Positions 46,640 through 55,492 of a stretch of DNA of 64,000 nucleotides are shown here, one piece after another. A program made the position numbers and the translations under genes. The stretch is from Haloarcula nitratireducens (GTDB lineage: Archaea > Halobacteriota > Halobacteria > Halobacteriales > Haloarculaceae), in NCBI RefSeq assembly GCF_019599505.1, contig NZ_RKLT01000002.1:124001-188000 (forward strand), written 5' to 3'. The notes beneath the pieces were generated by a model that was not told the DNA's origin, did not search any database, and worked only from the letters and a program-made list of their open reading frames with translations. Positions within the stretch are counted from its first letter, which is position 1, and each line of letters begins with the position of its first letter.

Positions 46640-46810
46640 ACTCGATTCTGTGACGAGCGAACGCGAGGAGCGAATCGTGCGTTGGACGGATTGAACCCTG
46701 TCACGAGCGAGTGTAGCGAGCGAGGTGACCCCGGTTCTACTCCGCCTCTCACCGAAGATACCCGATTTAGCAACGTCGTAGTAAGGGCTACACAGACCGA
46801 ACCATCGCTC

Positions 46811-47341
46811 GTGGCAGACGAACATCCCAGACGAACGGTCCTCCGGTGGGCGGGTGGACTCACCGCGGTCGGCGTCGCCGGTTGCTCGGGCGACGGCGAT
46901 GCCGGTAGCGGGACGTCGGCCGATAGCACAGACACGGAGACAGCGACGGCGGAGCCGACCGAGACTGAGACCGAAACCACGACCCCCCAACCAACGATGA
47001 GTACCGTCTTTCATTTCGCTTCGGACACCGACAAGCAGAAACACGCGCTCAACAACGTGGCGAACCTGCTCGCCGACGACTCGACGGAAGTCGAAAACGT
47101 CGTCCTCGTCGCCAACGGCGCGGGTATCAAGCTACTGGCAGAATCGACGTCGGAACAGCCCGACCGCGTCCGCTCGCTCGTCGAGGACGGCGTCTCCTTC
47201 CGGGCGTGCGAGAACTCGATGGACGCGTTCAGCATCACCGAGTCCGAACTTATCGACGGCGTCGAGACGGTGCCCGCGGGCGTCGGCGAGCTCACGAAAC
47301 TGCAGGCCCGCGAGAACTACGCGTACATCGAGACGCCCTGA
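46811..47341 (+). CDS. DsrE-like protein with Tat lipoprotein leader
   Basis: A 176-residue protein from a GTG start. RRTVLRWAGG is a twin-arginine signal and GVAGC near residue 26 a lipobox. A Thr/Glu-rich linker of about 35 residues leads to a DsrE/DsrF-like domain (MSTVFHFASDTDKQKHALNN, VVLVANGAGIKLL, VSFRACENSMDAF). The Cys in FRACENS is at the usual position. The protein would act outside the cell; an internal ATG at 46997 could also give a cytoplasmic form. Confidence 0.8.
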   Translation: MADEHPRRTVLRWAGGLTAVGVAGCSGDGDAGSGTSADSTDTETATAEPTETETETTTPQPTMSTVFHFASDTDKQKHALNNVANLLADDSTEVENVVLVANGAGIKLLAESTSEQPDRVRSLVEDGVSFRACENSMDAFSITESELIDGVETVPAGVGELTKLQARENYAYIETP

Positions 47342-47388
47342 GAGGGATACCGACGTACCGGCGGCCGCCGACGACCGCTTCTCTCGCG

Positions 47389-47763
47389 TTAGAGTCCCAG
47401 TCTGTCCCGGAGACCGCCCCCGGACTCGGATCCGCTCCCGTCCGGTTCCCACTCGGTCGGTAGCTCCGCGGCCAGCTGTGCGACCTCCTCGTCGTCGAAG
47501 CGCGGGTCGTCGCTGGCGTCTGAGAGCCAGCCGGCCCACTCCTCGTCGGTCAGCAGTCCCCTCGAATCGGCCTCCCACTGGTCGACCAGCGCCTCGCGGT
47601 CGGGGAAGGGGACGTCCATCCCGCTGTCGCCCCAGTACAGCGGCGAGAGTTCGAAGGCGTGGTCGCCGTCGCTCCAGACGAGGCGATAGGGATAGTCGTT
47701 GTAGAGGAACACGTCCTCGGGCGAGACGACGTCACCGTTAGGTAGTTCGAGCGTCTCGGTCAT
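47389..47763 (-). CDS. Conserved haloarchaeal hypothetical protein
   Basis: A 124-residue acidic, Trp-rich protein (DVFLYNDYPYRLVWSDGDHAF, LSPLYWGDSGMDVPFPDREA). It has no signal or membrane helix and no domain I recognise. It starts from ATG at 47763, just downstream of the squalene synthase gene on the same strand. Confidence 0.75.
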   Translation of the reverse strand: MTETLELPNGDVVSPEDVFLYNDYPYRLVWSDGDHAFELSPLYWGDSGMDVPFPDREALVDQWEADSRGLLTDEEWAGWLSDASDDPRFDDEEVAQLAAELPTEWEPDGSGSESGGGLRDRLGL

Positions 47764-47855
47764 ACCCCCATCTAGACGGGTGTAACGTTTCAGGATTGCG
47801 CGGCCCGTCGGAGAGAGGCGGTAGAAGGGAACGGTCGAACCGGCCGGTCGCGGGC

Positions 47856-48902
47856 TCAGTACTCGTGGAGCGGTCGCTGTCGGATCTTCCGTCGGAGTTC
47901 GCCGAGCGCGGGTTCCCCGTCGCCGACGAATTGTTGACAGACCGCGTGGACCTCCTCGCGGGAGATCTTGACGTTGCCCTCCTCGATGACGTCGGCGGGA
48001 CGCTGGCGGAGCTCTCGGATGGTGCCGACGGCGAGCAGGAACGGGATGGCCCACGCCGAGAGCTTGTTGCCGCGAGTCTCGGGCATCGCTTTGAGCCACG
48101 TCTGTGCACCGTCCAGGTAGCTCTCGGCGCGGTCGGTGACCTGTTCGATGACCGGTACCAGCGAGTCGGTGTGTGCCGGGTCGCCGACGTCGTCGTGGTC
48201 CAGTCCCTGCTCTTCGAGCAGTTCCAGCGGGAGGTAGACGTTGTTCTCCTCCTCTAAGTCGGTCGCGGCGTCCTTGGCGACGTTGACCAACTGGAGGAGG
48301 AGCGCGAACGCGCGGGCGTTCTCCTCCATCCGCGCGACCTGTGCGTCGGTCGCCTCGTGGGAGACGAGGCCCGTGACGAGCGTGCCGACGGTCCCGGCGG
48401 CGTACCAGCAGTACTCCTCCAGTTCGTCGAGCGTCTGGATGCGCAGACCTCCCTCCTCGGCGTAGCGGTCGACGAACATCGCCATTCCGTCGACGAGTTC
48501 GCGAACCGGCTTTCTGATGGTTTCGAGCGAGGAGCGTTCGAGCGAGCGGAAGACGCCGACCGCGCGGGAGGCGTTGTCGACCACTTCCCAGTCGGCGTTC
48601 ATCGTCCCCGGAAGCCACTGTGCGGCGGCGTCGTCGAACGCCCGGACCGAGGCGTCGGCGGCCGGGTCGAGCGTTCGGCTGTAGAGTCGGAGGAGTTCCG
48701 CCTGCGCCGCCGGGGGGATGTGCCCGGCGTCCTCGATGGTATCGGCGACTCGGCAGAGGAGATATCCGACGCAGATGTCGCGTGCCATCGGCTCGTCGAG
48801 TTCCGAGATCGTGAGGCTAAACGTCCGCGACACCCGGTGGACGGCGTCGTAGCACCACGCAATGTCTTCTTGTGACGACCGGCCAGTATGGTTCTGAGAC
48901 AT
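47856..48902 (-). CDS. Squalene/phytoene synthase family enzyme
   Basis: A 348-residue trans-isoprenyl diphosphate head-to-head synthase. The first Asp motif is DTIED near residue 54 after LCRVA; the second is NVAKDAATDLEEENNVYLP near 216. TFSLTISELDEPMARDICVGYLLCR and the AGTVGTLVTGL segment fit squalene synthase, making squalene or dehydrosqualene for membrane isoprenoids. ATG at 48902 gives MSQNHTGRSSQEDIAWCY. A rich TATA lies about 27 nt upstream. Confidence 0.9.
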   Translation of the reverse strand: MSQNHTGRSSQEDIAWCYDAVHRVSRTFSLTISELDEPMARDICVGYLLCRVADTIEDAGHIPPAAQAELLRLYSRTLDPAADASVRAFDDAAAQWLPGTMNADWEVVDNASRAVGVFRSLERSSLETIRKPVRELVDGMAMFVDRYAEEGGLRIQTLDELEEYCWYAAGTVGTLVTGLVSHEATDAQVARMEENARAFALLLQLVNVAKDAATDLEEENNVYLPLELLEEQGLDHDDVGDPAHTDSLVPVIEQVTDRAESYLDGAQTWLKAMPETRGNKLSAWAIPFLLAVGTIRELRQRPADVIEEGNVKISREEVHAVCQQFVGDGEPALGELRRKIRQRPLHEY

Positions 48903-49026
48903 TCCCGTCACCCGGCGTAGGGCGTACTGCGATAAAAATGGGGTGGCTGCGAGGCGGCGAATCGCGGATCGAGGGGACCAGCGAGGAAGCGCCACGCCTA
49001 AACCGCTCTGCGCGCTACCTCCACGC

Positions 49027-49062
49027 ATGACCGCCTGGCGTGCGGTGGTGAGCGGCCGATGA
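49027..49062 (+). other. 11-codon leader frame
   Basis: ATG at 49027 opens MTAWRAVVSGR and ends in an ATGA overlap with the next gene. A TATA-like CCTAAAC at about 48993-48999 lies 28-34 nt upstream, the distance for a leaderless start, so this short frame would be the first thing translated and may feed the 78-residue gene. Confidence 0.4.
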
Positions 49063-49295
49063 ATCGCAACGACGCACTGGCGCTGGCGGGAACCGTCGCC
49101 GCCATCATCGTCGTGCCCGGTCTCGCCAACGGCTTTCTCTCCCAACTCGGCTACCCGTGGGTCGGCAGCGCCGTCTGGGCGCTCGGGTACGGCCTCGGCG
49201 TCCTCTTCGTCTGGTATCAGTGGGTCCGGCCGCTGAATATCCACGCGCCCGAGGGCGTCGGCCGCGCCGACGGCGACGAGTCGGTGGAGGAGTGA
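49059..49295 (+). CDS. Small two-helix membrane protein
   Basis: A 78-residue protein with two hydrophobic helices (LALAGTVAAIIVVPGLANGF and VGSAVWALGYGLGVLFVWY) and a short acidic tail. It is coupled by ATGA to an 11-codon leader frame. It belongs to the haloarchaeal small membrane proteins of unknown function and lies divergent from squalene synthase. Confidence 0.75.
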   Translation: MNRNDALALAGTVAAIIVVPGLANGFLSQLGYPWVGSAVWALGYGLGVLFVWYQWVRPLNIHAPEGVGRADGDESVEE

Positions 49296-49402
49296 CCCGC
49301 TTCACCCGTCGGCGACGCTCGCGAGAGCGGGATTACAGTTAGATACAACAGCCGTTGTAGTCGTCCGAAACGTCTATCCCGGTCGTGAACGCAGACGGAG
49401 CC

Positions 49403-50731
49403 ATGACCGAGGACTCACTCGACGGCGGCGCGCCCGGTTTCCGCGCGCGTTCGGGCTGGACGCGAGCGCAGGCGAACGGCATCGAACGCACGGACGAGAC
49501 GGTGGCACCGATCTTCTATCCGCCCGAGAACGATCAGATACCCGACGTCCACATCTGGGACACGTGGTTTCTGCGCGAGCGCGACGGGACGCTCGCGGAG
49601 GTCGAGGGCTACCGCGTCTGCTTCTCGCTGACCGCGCCCGCGGACCTCCTGCCGGGCAAGCGCCACGACGTGGCTGCCATCCGCTGTTTCTACTCTGCGG
49701 ACGGCCGGAACTGGCACGACGCCGGCCCGGTCTTCGAGGAGGCGCTGGGCCAGCGCCAGTGGGCGGGGTCGGCGCTGTACGACGACGGCTCGGTCTACCT
49801 CTTCTACACGGCCGCGGGCACGGACGACGCCGAGGAACTCACCTACGCCCAGCGCATCGTGGGCGCGAGCGGCGGCACCGTCGATACTGACGACGGGTTC
49901 GCCCTCAACGGGCCGTGGACCCACCACGAACTGCTCTCTCCGGACGGCGAGCGCTACGAGCGCGAGGACCAGTCCCGCGGGATGATCTACACCTTCCGGG
50001 ACCCGTGGTTCTTCGAGGACCCCGAGACGGGCGAGACGTGGCTCCTCTTCGAGGCGAACACGCCCGTCCCGGAGGACAGCGACGCCTGCGGCGGCGACGC
50101 CGCCCGACAGGAGTTCAACGGCAGCGTCGGGGTCGCTCGCTCGCCCACCGGCGACCCCCTGGAGTGGGAGCTCGACGAGCCGCTCTTAGATGCCGTCGGC
50201 ACCAATCAGGAGCTCGAACGGCCCCACGTCGTCTACAAGGACGGACTGTACTACCTCTTCATCTCCAGTCATCTCCACACGTTCGCGCCCGACTTAGAGG
50301 GGTTCGACGCGCTGTACGGCTTCGTCTCCGAGACGTTCCGCGGCGAGTACGTCCCGCTGAACGGGTCGGGGCTGGTCGCGACGAACCCCGAGAACGCGCC
50401 GTTCCAGTCGTACTCGTGGATGGCGTTCGCCCACGACGACGAGGTGCTCGTCCAGAGCTTCTTCAACTACTTCGACTTCGCCGGGCCGGTCCTCGACGAC
50501 ATCGCACACCTCTCTGAAAGCGAGCAGATGCGACGCTTCGGCGGGACGCTCGCGCCGACGCTCCGCCTCGACGTAGACGGGACCCGGACACGCATCGTCG
50601 GGAAGCTCGGTCACTGGGAGATCCCGATGGCCGGCGAGTCGCTGCCACCGACCGAGGAAGAACTGATTCGGCGAGCGCGCGACGCCGACGAGACCGACGC
50701 GAGCGAGCGGTACCACGGCGGCAGCGACTGA
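49403..50731 (+). CDS. GH68 fructosyltransferase (levansucrase/inulosucrase)
   Basis: A 442-residue glycoside hydrolase family 68 enzyme that polymerises the fructose of sucrose into levan or inulin. The five-blade fold motifs are visible: IWDTW near residue 52 with the nucleophile Asp, FRDPW near 198 (transition-state Asp), and QELERPHVV near 272 with the acid/base Glu. No signal peptide is visible at the N-terminus (MTEDSLDGGAPGFRARSGWT). A GTG at 49385 is an alternative start. It is convergent with a GH32 gene. Confidence 0.9.
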   Translation: MTEDSLDGGAPGFRARSGWTRAQANGIERTDETVAPIFYPPENDQIPDVHIWDTWFLRERDGTLAEVEGYRVCFSLTAPADLLPGKRHDVAAIRCFYSADGRNWHDAGPVFEEALGQRQWAGSALYDDGSVYLFYTAAGTDDAEELTYAQRIVGASGGTVDTDDGFALNGPWTHHELLSPDGERYEREDQSRGMIYTFRDPWFFEDPETGETWLLFEANTPVPEDSDACGGDAARQEFNGSVGVARSPTGDPLEWELDEPLLDAVGTNQELERPHVVYKDGLYYLFISSHLHTFAPDLEGFDALYGFVSETFRGEYVPLNGSGLVATNPENAPFQSYSWMAFAHDDEVLVQSFFNYFDFAGPVLDDIAHLSESEQMRRFGGTLAPTLRLDVDGTRTRIVGKLGHWEIPMAGESLPPTEEELIRRARDADETDASERYHGGSD

Positions 50732-50773
50732 GGATCGGACGACGGGACTGAAATCGAATCGAGGTGACGGCTC

Positions 50774-52906
50774 CTATTCCGGCGGTTCGGCCGACCACGC
50801 GCCGTCCATCTCCCAGACGTCGAGCGACGCGACCGTCGCCCGGCCGCCCTCTGCCGACAGCGAGACGCCCGTCGCGTCCTCGCGGGTCGGATAGACGCGC
50901 GTCGTCAGACAGTGGCGCTCGTTGGCGAACACGGTGACGACGGAGCCGTCGACGAACACGCGAAGCGAGAGCGGCGAGTCGTACGGCGTCACGCCCATCC
51001 GCTGGGTGGCGTTGGTCGCCTGCGGGTCGTGGCTCGCCCGCGCCCGGTCGACCGATATCTCGCTGGTGTGGCCGTACCGGATGGGCGTGTACTCGTCCCG
51101 GTCGGGCGTCTCCAGCACGGAGAGTTCGACGCTCTCGGCGTCTTCGAGGCGGACCGTCGCGCGGAGTTCGAACGCCCTGCTCTCGACGTCGAGCGTCCGG
51201 CGGTCGCGTCCATCTAGTCGGAGCTCGTCGCGGTGGGTGTTGGCCCCACGGAGGTCTTTGAGCTCCGGAACGGGCCGCTGACAGAGACCGCCGTCGTCGG
51301 CGAGGGAGAGTTCGCGCGGCAGCGACATCGCGCCAGACCACCCGGCGTCCCACTGGGCGCTCACGTCCCGCGCTTCCGGAATCCAGCCCCAGGTGAGGAT
51401 ACGGCCGTCGTCGGTCCACATCGACTGCGGGGCGTAGAAGTCGCCGTGGTCGAGTTTGTCCCGTCGCTCGGCGTCGAACTCGCCGTCCTCGTAGGTGCCG
51501 AGGAAGTACACCACGTCCTCGTAGTTCGAGACGTGCAGCAGCTGTCGCTCGCCGAAGTCGAGCAGTTCGGGACACTCCCAGACCGTGCCGGCGGTGTCGC
51601 GGTCGCCGGTCAGGATGGGACCGCGGTACTCCCAGTCCCGGAGGTCCTCGGAGACGTACAGCAGGGCCGCGCCGCCGCCGCCCTCCATGCCAGCCCCGAT
51701 CAACTGGTGCCAGACGCCGTCCTCGCGCCAGACGCAGTGGTCGCGGAACTCCCCGTCCCAGTGTTCGGTCCGAAGGACCTCGGGCTGGGTCGGCATCTCC
51801 TCGATGACGGGGTTCTCGGGGTCCTTTCGCCACGCCGTCAGGCCCTCGTCGGCCGCGGTGGCGATGCAGGGCAGTTGTTTCTTCCCGCGACCGCCGGTGT
51901 AGAGAATCGTCGCCATCCCGTCGTCGTCGACCGCACAGCCCGACCAACAACCGTCCCGATCCGGGCCGTCCGGCGAGGGCGAGAGGGCGACGGGTTCGTC
52001 CTCCCAGTGGACCAGGTCGTCGCTGACCGCGTGGCCCCAGTGGATGGTGTTGTGGAACGGTCCGGTCGGGTTGTACTGATAGAACAGGTGATAGCGGCCG
52101 TTCCAGTGGATGAGGCCGTTCGGGTCGTTGAGCCAGTTGGCGGGCGGCGTGACGTGGTACGCCGGTCGGTGCGGGTCGTCGGCCAACTCCGCGCGCATCT
52201 CCGAGAACGCCTCGACGGACTTGGGCCGCCCCGAGAGCGGGACCGTCTCGCTGCCGGCCAGCGCCGCGAGCGCGTTCGAGACGAGCGTCTCGCGGTTCCC
52301 GCGGCAGATGTCGTGCGTGGGCTGGCGGAAGGAGACCGCCGACCCGATGCCGAGGACGTGCCCGTCGCCGGGTCGCCACGAGACGGTCGACATCTGCTTG
52401 ACCACGTCCGTCGTTCCTCGGGCCGTACTGGCCAACAGGTCGCCCTCCATCGGCGCGACCGTCTCGTAGCGGGCGTAGGGCACCGTCACGCCGGGACCGC
52501 GGGTGTGGACTCTGAGCGTGTCGAACCCCTCCGCGATTGGGTGGTCCGCGGCCAGCGCCTTCCACAGCGGCCCGACCGGTTCGGAGACCTCCTCCCGGCC
52601 GACGGCGTCGGGACCGACGGCGTCGAAGCCGAGCGGTTCGACCGCGGCCATCGCGCCGAGCGTCAGCAACAGCGACCCGCCGCCGCGCACGAACGACGCG
52701 AGCGCGTCCCCGTCGTCGGCGAGCCGTTCCGGCCCGATCGCCTCCCCGCGGTGCCACCAGAGAACGTCGTACGCGGTCGGCTCGACCGCCGAGAGCGAGA
52801 CGCGGTCGACGTCGTCGAACGCGCCCTCACACCACTCGTACGCCGCGGTCTGCTCGTCGGAACACGACTCGACGAAGAGACAGCCGACGCGCAGCGACTC
52901 TATCAT
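50774..52906 (-). CDS. GH32 fructan/sucrose hydrolase with N-terminal GATase-like domain
   Basis: A 710-residue enzyme. Residues about 1-230 look like a GATase/ThuA-like flavodoxin-type domain ([30 protein letters not shown]). The GH32 propeller follows, with WLNDPNG near 256 (nucleophile), EFRDHCVW near 385 in place of the usual RDP motif, and WECPEL near 442 (acid/base Glu). The C-terminal beta sandwich ends [17 protein letters not shown]. It would release fructose from sucrose, levan or inulin. No signal peptide. Start at 52906 gives MIESLRVG. Confidence 0.9.
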   Translation of the reverse strand: MIESLRVGCLFVESCSDEQTAAYEWCEGAFDDVDRVSLSAVEPTAYDVLWWHRGEAIGPERLADDGDALASFVRGGGSLLLTLGAMAAVEPLGFDAVGPDAVGREEVSEPVGPLWKALAADHPIAEGFDTLRVHTRGPGVTVPYARYETVAPMEGDLLASTARGTTDVVKQMSTVSWRPGDGHVLGIGSAVSFRQPTHDICRGNRETLVSNALAALAGSETVPLSGRPKSVEAFSEMRAELADDPHRPAYHVTPPANWLNDPNGLIHWNGRYHLFYQYNPTGPFHNTIHWGHAVSDDLVHWEDEPVALSPSPDGPDRDGCWSGCAVDDDGMATILYTGGRGKKQLPCIATAADEGLTAWRKDPENPVIEEMPTQPEVLRTEHWDGEFRDHCVWREDGVWHQLIGAGMEGGGGAALLYVSEDLRDWEYRGPILTGDRDTAGTVWECPELLDFGERQLLHVSNYEDVVYFLGTYEDGEFDAERRDKLDHGDFYAPQSMWTDDGRILTWGWIPEARDVSAQWDAGWSGAMSLPRELSLADDGGLCQRPVPELKDLRGANTHRDELRLDGRDRRTLDVESRAFELRATVRLEDAESVELSVLETPDRDEYTPIRYGHTSEISVDRARASHDPQATNATQRMGVTPYDSPLSLRVFVDGSVVTVFANERHCLTTRVYPTREDATGVSLSAEGGRATVASLDVWEMDGAWSAEPPE

Positions 52907-53034
52907 TGGCGAACCTCGCCCTCTCAAATATAAAAGCATTCGGCAATCGTTCGTGCTCGTTCTTGTGCGAGCGTGCTCGAATAGTCGGGAGACGGCGTTA
53001 CCACTGCCGAACGAGTCGAGAGAAAATGCGGGTA

Positions 53035-53169
53035 TCAGGCGAGGCGCGCGCTTCTGGCCGCGGATTTCCAGTCGATGACGGTGTCGTGACAGACCGGGCA
53101 GACGAACTCTGTCAGTTTCGTCGTCTCGTCGTTGTACGTCATTCGGGTGTCGCAGTTCGGACAGTTCAT
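53035..53169 (-). CDS. 44-residue zinc-ribbon protein
   Basis: A small gene found by reading the minus strand. [10 protein letters not shown] and [11 protein letters not shown] give two CPxC knuckles, a compact zinc ribbon of the haloarchaeal small zinc-finger class. The C-terminal [13 protein letters not shown] is basic. It lies between the GH32 gene and a large PH-like protein, with 23 nt between it and the latter. Function unknown, possibly nucleic-acid binding or regulatory. Confidence 0.8.
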   Translation of the reverse strand: MNCPNCDTRMTYNDETTKLTEFVCPVCHDTVIDWKSAARSARLA

Positions 53170-53192
53170 GATTGATAGTGATACTTACGCGG

Positions 53193-55112
53193 CTATAAGC
53201 TTTGTTCCCGCCCGCCCGCTGTCGGTCGAGCGTCGTCCGGCAGACTGACGCCCTGTGCGTCCACGACGGCGGCGATGCTCGCGCCGTCGAACAGGCGCAC
53301 GTCGTCGGCTGCCGGAAGCGGCGTGACGTCCGCCGGGAGGCGCTGGACGGTCGCGAACAACACCAAATCCATCGCGGTCTCCTCTGCGAGCGACTGACAC
53401 CGCTCGACCCGCTCGCTCGTCACGTCGTCTGTCGTCGAGCGGTGGACTACGACGCCCATCCGGTCGCCGTCTCGGGCCGCTCGCAGGTCGAACGGCGAAT
53501 CTGGGTCGTCGGCCGCTGCCTCCCACGCCGTCTCGTCGAGCACGTCGGCGACGACGGCGACGAGTCGGTCCCCGTCCAAGGCTCGGAGTCGGTCGACCGT
53601 CGAGGCGGACTCGTCTACCGTCATGGCGACCTCGTCGACCGATTCGGAGCGCGACGCTTCGGCGGCTTCCGACGGCGGGCGGATGGCGTCCTCGATAGCC
53701 GTCGGGCCGTCGTCGGACGGTTCCCCGAGCGTCCCCGAGGCCGCGTAGTCCGGTTCGACCGCCGTCTCGAACCGGTCCGAGACGGCATCGTCGCCGTTCA
53801 CCAGCGCCTGGGTCCGTTCGAGTCGCTGTTCGAGCGCGTCCCGCTCTGCCTCCAGATGGGACACCGCGTCGGGATAGCAGTCCCGGGCCGTCGCGAGCGC
53901 CGCCTCGAAGGCCTCGGCGGCGGCCTCGAACTCCGCCAGTGCGACCTCGGCCTGTCCGGCGTCGCTGTACCAGTCGCCGGCGCGCATCGCGTCGACGGCG
54001 ACGGTGCGCTGGGTCGCCGTGAGGTTCTCGGCGACCGCGCCGAGGCGGTCCCGAATCGTCGCCGTGTCGCCCGCGAAGCGCCGGTTCTCCGCACCCCAGT
54101 CGATCTCTAACGCCGTCCGGTAGTGGGCCATCGCTTCCCGCCAGTGCTCGATCGCGTCTTCGGGGTCGTCCGCCGCGACGGCCGCCTTGTCGGCCGTGAC
54201 GGCCTTCCGAAGCGGCGACTTCTCGAGGTGGTCGACGATCCGCTCCAGCCGGTCCCGTTCGGCGCGTATCCCGTCCACGTCGTCGATCGCGGCGTGGTCG
54301 AGGGCGAGCGCCGCGTCGTACCCCTCGCTCGCGCGCTCGTAGGCGTCGTGGGCGGCCTCGTACTCGCTCTCGCGCCAGCGCGTCTCGCCGGCGTCCGTCG
54401 CCACGCGGGCACGGCCGACGTGTATCGCCGCGAGCGTTCGCTCGCAACGGGTTTCGAGCGGGTCGACCCGTTCCTGGAGCGCGGTCCCGCCGTACTCCGC
54501 GGCGAACCGGAACGCGACGCCCCGGGCCGTCTCGGCGCGCTCTCGGGCGCGTTCGACGGCCGAAGCCGCCTCGTCGTACCGCCCCTCTTCTCGGTGCTCG
54601 GTCGCCGTCACGAGCAGTTCCGTCGCCGCGTCGAACTCGGTCTCGACGCGTCGCCACGCCCGCGAAGCCGCGTCGAGGTACTCCGCGACCGCTTCGAGCC
54701 CGTCGGTCCCGGTCTGAATCGCCACGGTCGAGTGCCCGTCTCGAACGACGGTGAGGGAGCCGCCGCGGAGCCCCGTTTCCCATTCGACTTCGTCGACGTC
54801 CGCGAGCGACACCGCTACCTCTCGGTCCCCCGATTCGTCGCCGACCAGCGCGACGAGGCGTCGATCGGTGACTACCGCGATCGTCCGATAACCCCGACCG
54901 GGCCGAACCGTCTCCGTGGTTTCGCCCGTTTCGACGGTCACGCCGCGCTTGCGGTTCGTGAGGACGAACGTCGGCGTCTCCGCCGCTTCGAGAACCGCCG
55001 CGGCCGCCCGGTCGCGAAGGTAGCCCTCCGAGAACACGCCCCCCGAGCCGGTCCGCGTGAGTAGCGAGGGTAACCCGCCGTCGTAATTATTTATTTTGAT
55101 AATCTCGCCCAT
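53193..55112 (-). CDS. PH-like / helical-repeat / degenerate Mrr-like protein
   Basis: A 639-residue protein I cannot name. Residues about 20-145 form a PH-like beta domain ([47 protein letters not shown]). Residues about 150-450 are helical, with TPR-like spacing. Residues about 520-620 resemble an Mrr-type restriction nuclease fold ([37 protein letters not shown]), but the catalytic Asp-Glu-x-Lys positions are changed. An ATG at 55112 is used; GTG at 55115 is equally possible. Confidence 0.72.
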   Translation of the reverse strand: MGEIIKINNYDGGLPSLLTRTGSGGVFSEGYLRDRAAAAVLEAAETPTFVLTNRKRGVTVETGETTETVRPGRGYRTIAVVTDRRLVALVGDESGDREVAVSLADVDEVEWETGLRGGSLTVVRDGHSTVAIQTGTDGLEAVAEYLDAASRAWRRVETEFDAATELLVTATEHREEGRYDEAASAVERARERAETARGVAFRFAAEYGGTALQERVDPLETRCERTLAAIHVGRARVATDAGETRWRESEYEAAHDAYERASEGYDAALALDHAAIDDVDGIRAERDRLERIVDHLEKSPLRKAVTADKAAVAADDPEDAIEHWREAMAHYRTALEIDWGAENRRFAGDTATIRDRLGAVAENLTATQRTVAVDAMRAGDWYSDAGQAEVALAEFEAAAEAFEAALATARDCYPDAVSHLEAERDALEQRLERTQALVNGDDAVSDRFETAVEPDYAASGTLGEPSDDGPTAIEDAIRPPSEAAEASRSESVDEVAMTVDESASTVDRLRALDGDRLVAVVADVLDETAWEAAADDPDSPFDLRAARDGDRMGVVVHRSTTDDVTSERVERCQSLAEETAMDLVLFATVQRLPADVTPLPAADDVRLFDGASIAAVVDAQGVSLPDDARPTAGGREQSL

Positions 55113-55272
55113 CACCGAGGTTTACAGCGCCGGAAAACTTGATACCTGCGTATAGATTCTGATACGTTATCGTAGGATTTACTCGAGTGGGAAAGTAACA
55201 GCCCCGACCCCGTCCGAAGCCCGTTCTCTGTCCGTATTTCCCTCGTGTATACTTATCTGTCGAACGGCGGAC

Positions 55273-55296
55273 GTCCGTCTGACGGACCTTTAGGTA
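55273..55296 (+). promoter_or_regulatory. Palindrome plus TATA before small gene
   Basis: A perfect inverted repeat GTCCGTC T GACGGAC (55273-55287) directly adjoins CTTTAGGTA (55288-55296), a TATA-like element 23-31 nt before the ATG at 55319. The palindrome sits where the BRE would be, so it could bind a repressor. Confidence 0.5.
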
Positions 55297-55318
55297 GGAC
55301 GGGAAATCATTCTGTCAC

Positions 55319-55492
55319 ATGCCACGCGTAGGGTTGTACGGGGCGAGCGAGGAACGGTCGTCTCCCGGCATCGACGTTCGGATAGATACCGAGGTGTTCG
55401 CCGTCCTCTCGAACGGGCGAGCGCTGGAACGGTTCGGGCCGCGCCCGACCATCGAGCGGTGGCTCGACTGCTGGGGCGGGGACGCCCGTTAG
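55319..55492 (+). CDS. Putative 57-residue protein
   Basis: ATG PRVGLYGASEERSSPGIDV... ends WLDCWGGDAR. It has the features of a leaderless gene: TATA at the right distance and a palindrome beside it. No domain recognised. It converges with salactin and overlaps its end by 4 nt. It could be a small regulator or a random frame; codon use is compatible with either. Confidence 0.5.
   Translation: MPRVGLYGASEERSSPGIDVRIDTEVFAVLSNGRALERFGPRPTIERWLDCWGGDAR

Noticed and set aside
51233..52933. 566-codon plus-strand frame opposite the GH32 gene
   Set aside because: It mirrors the GH32 gene, has no recognisable domain and would fully overlap a gene with intact catalytic motifs.
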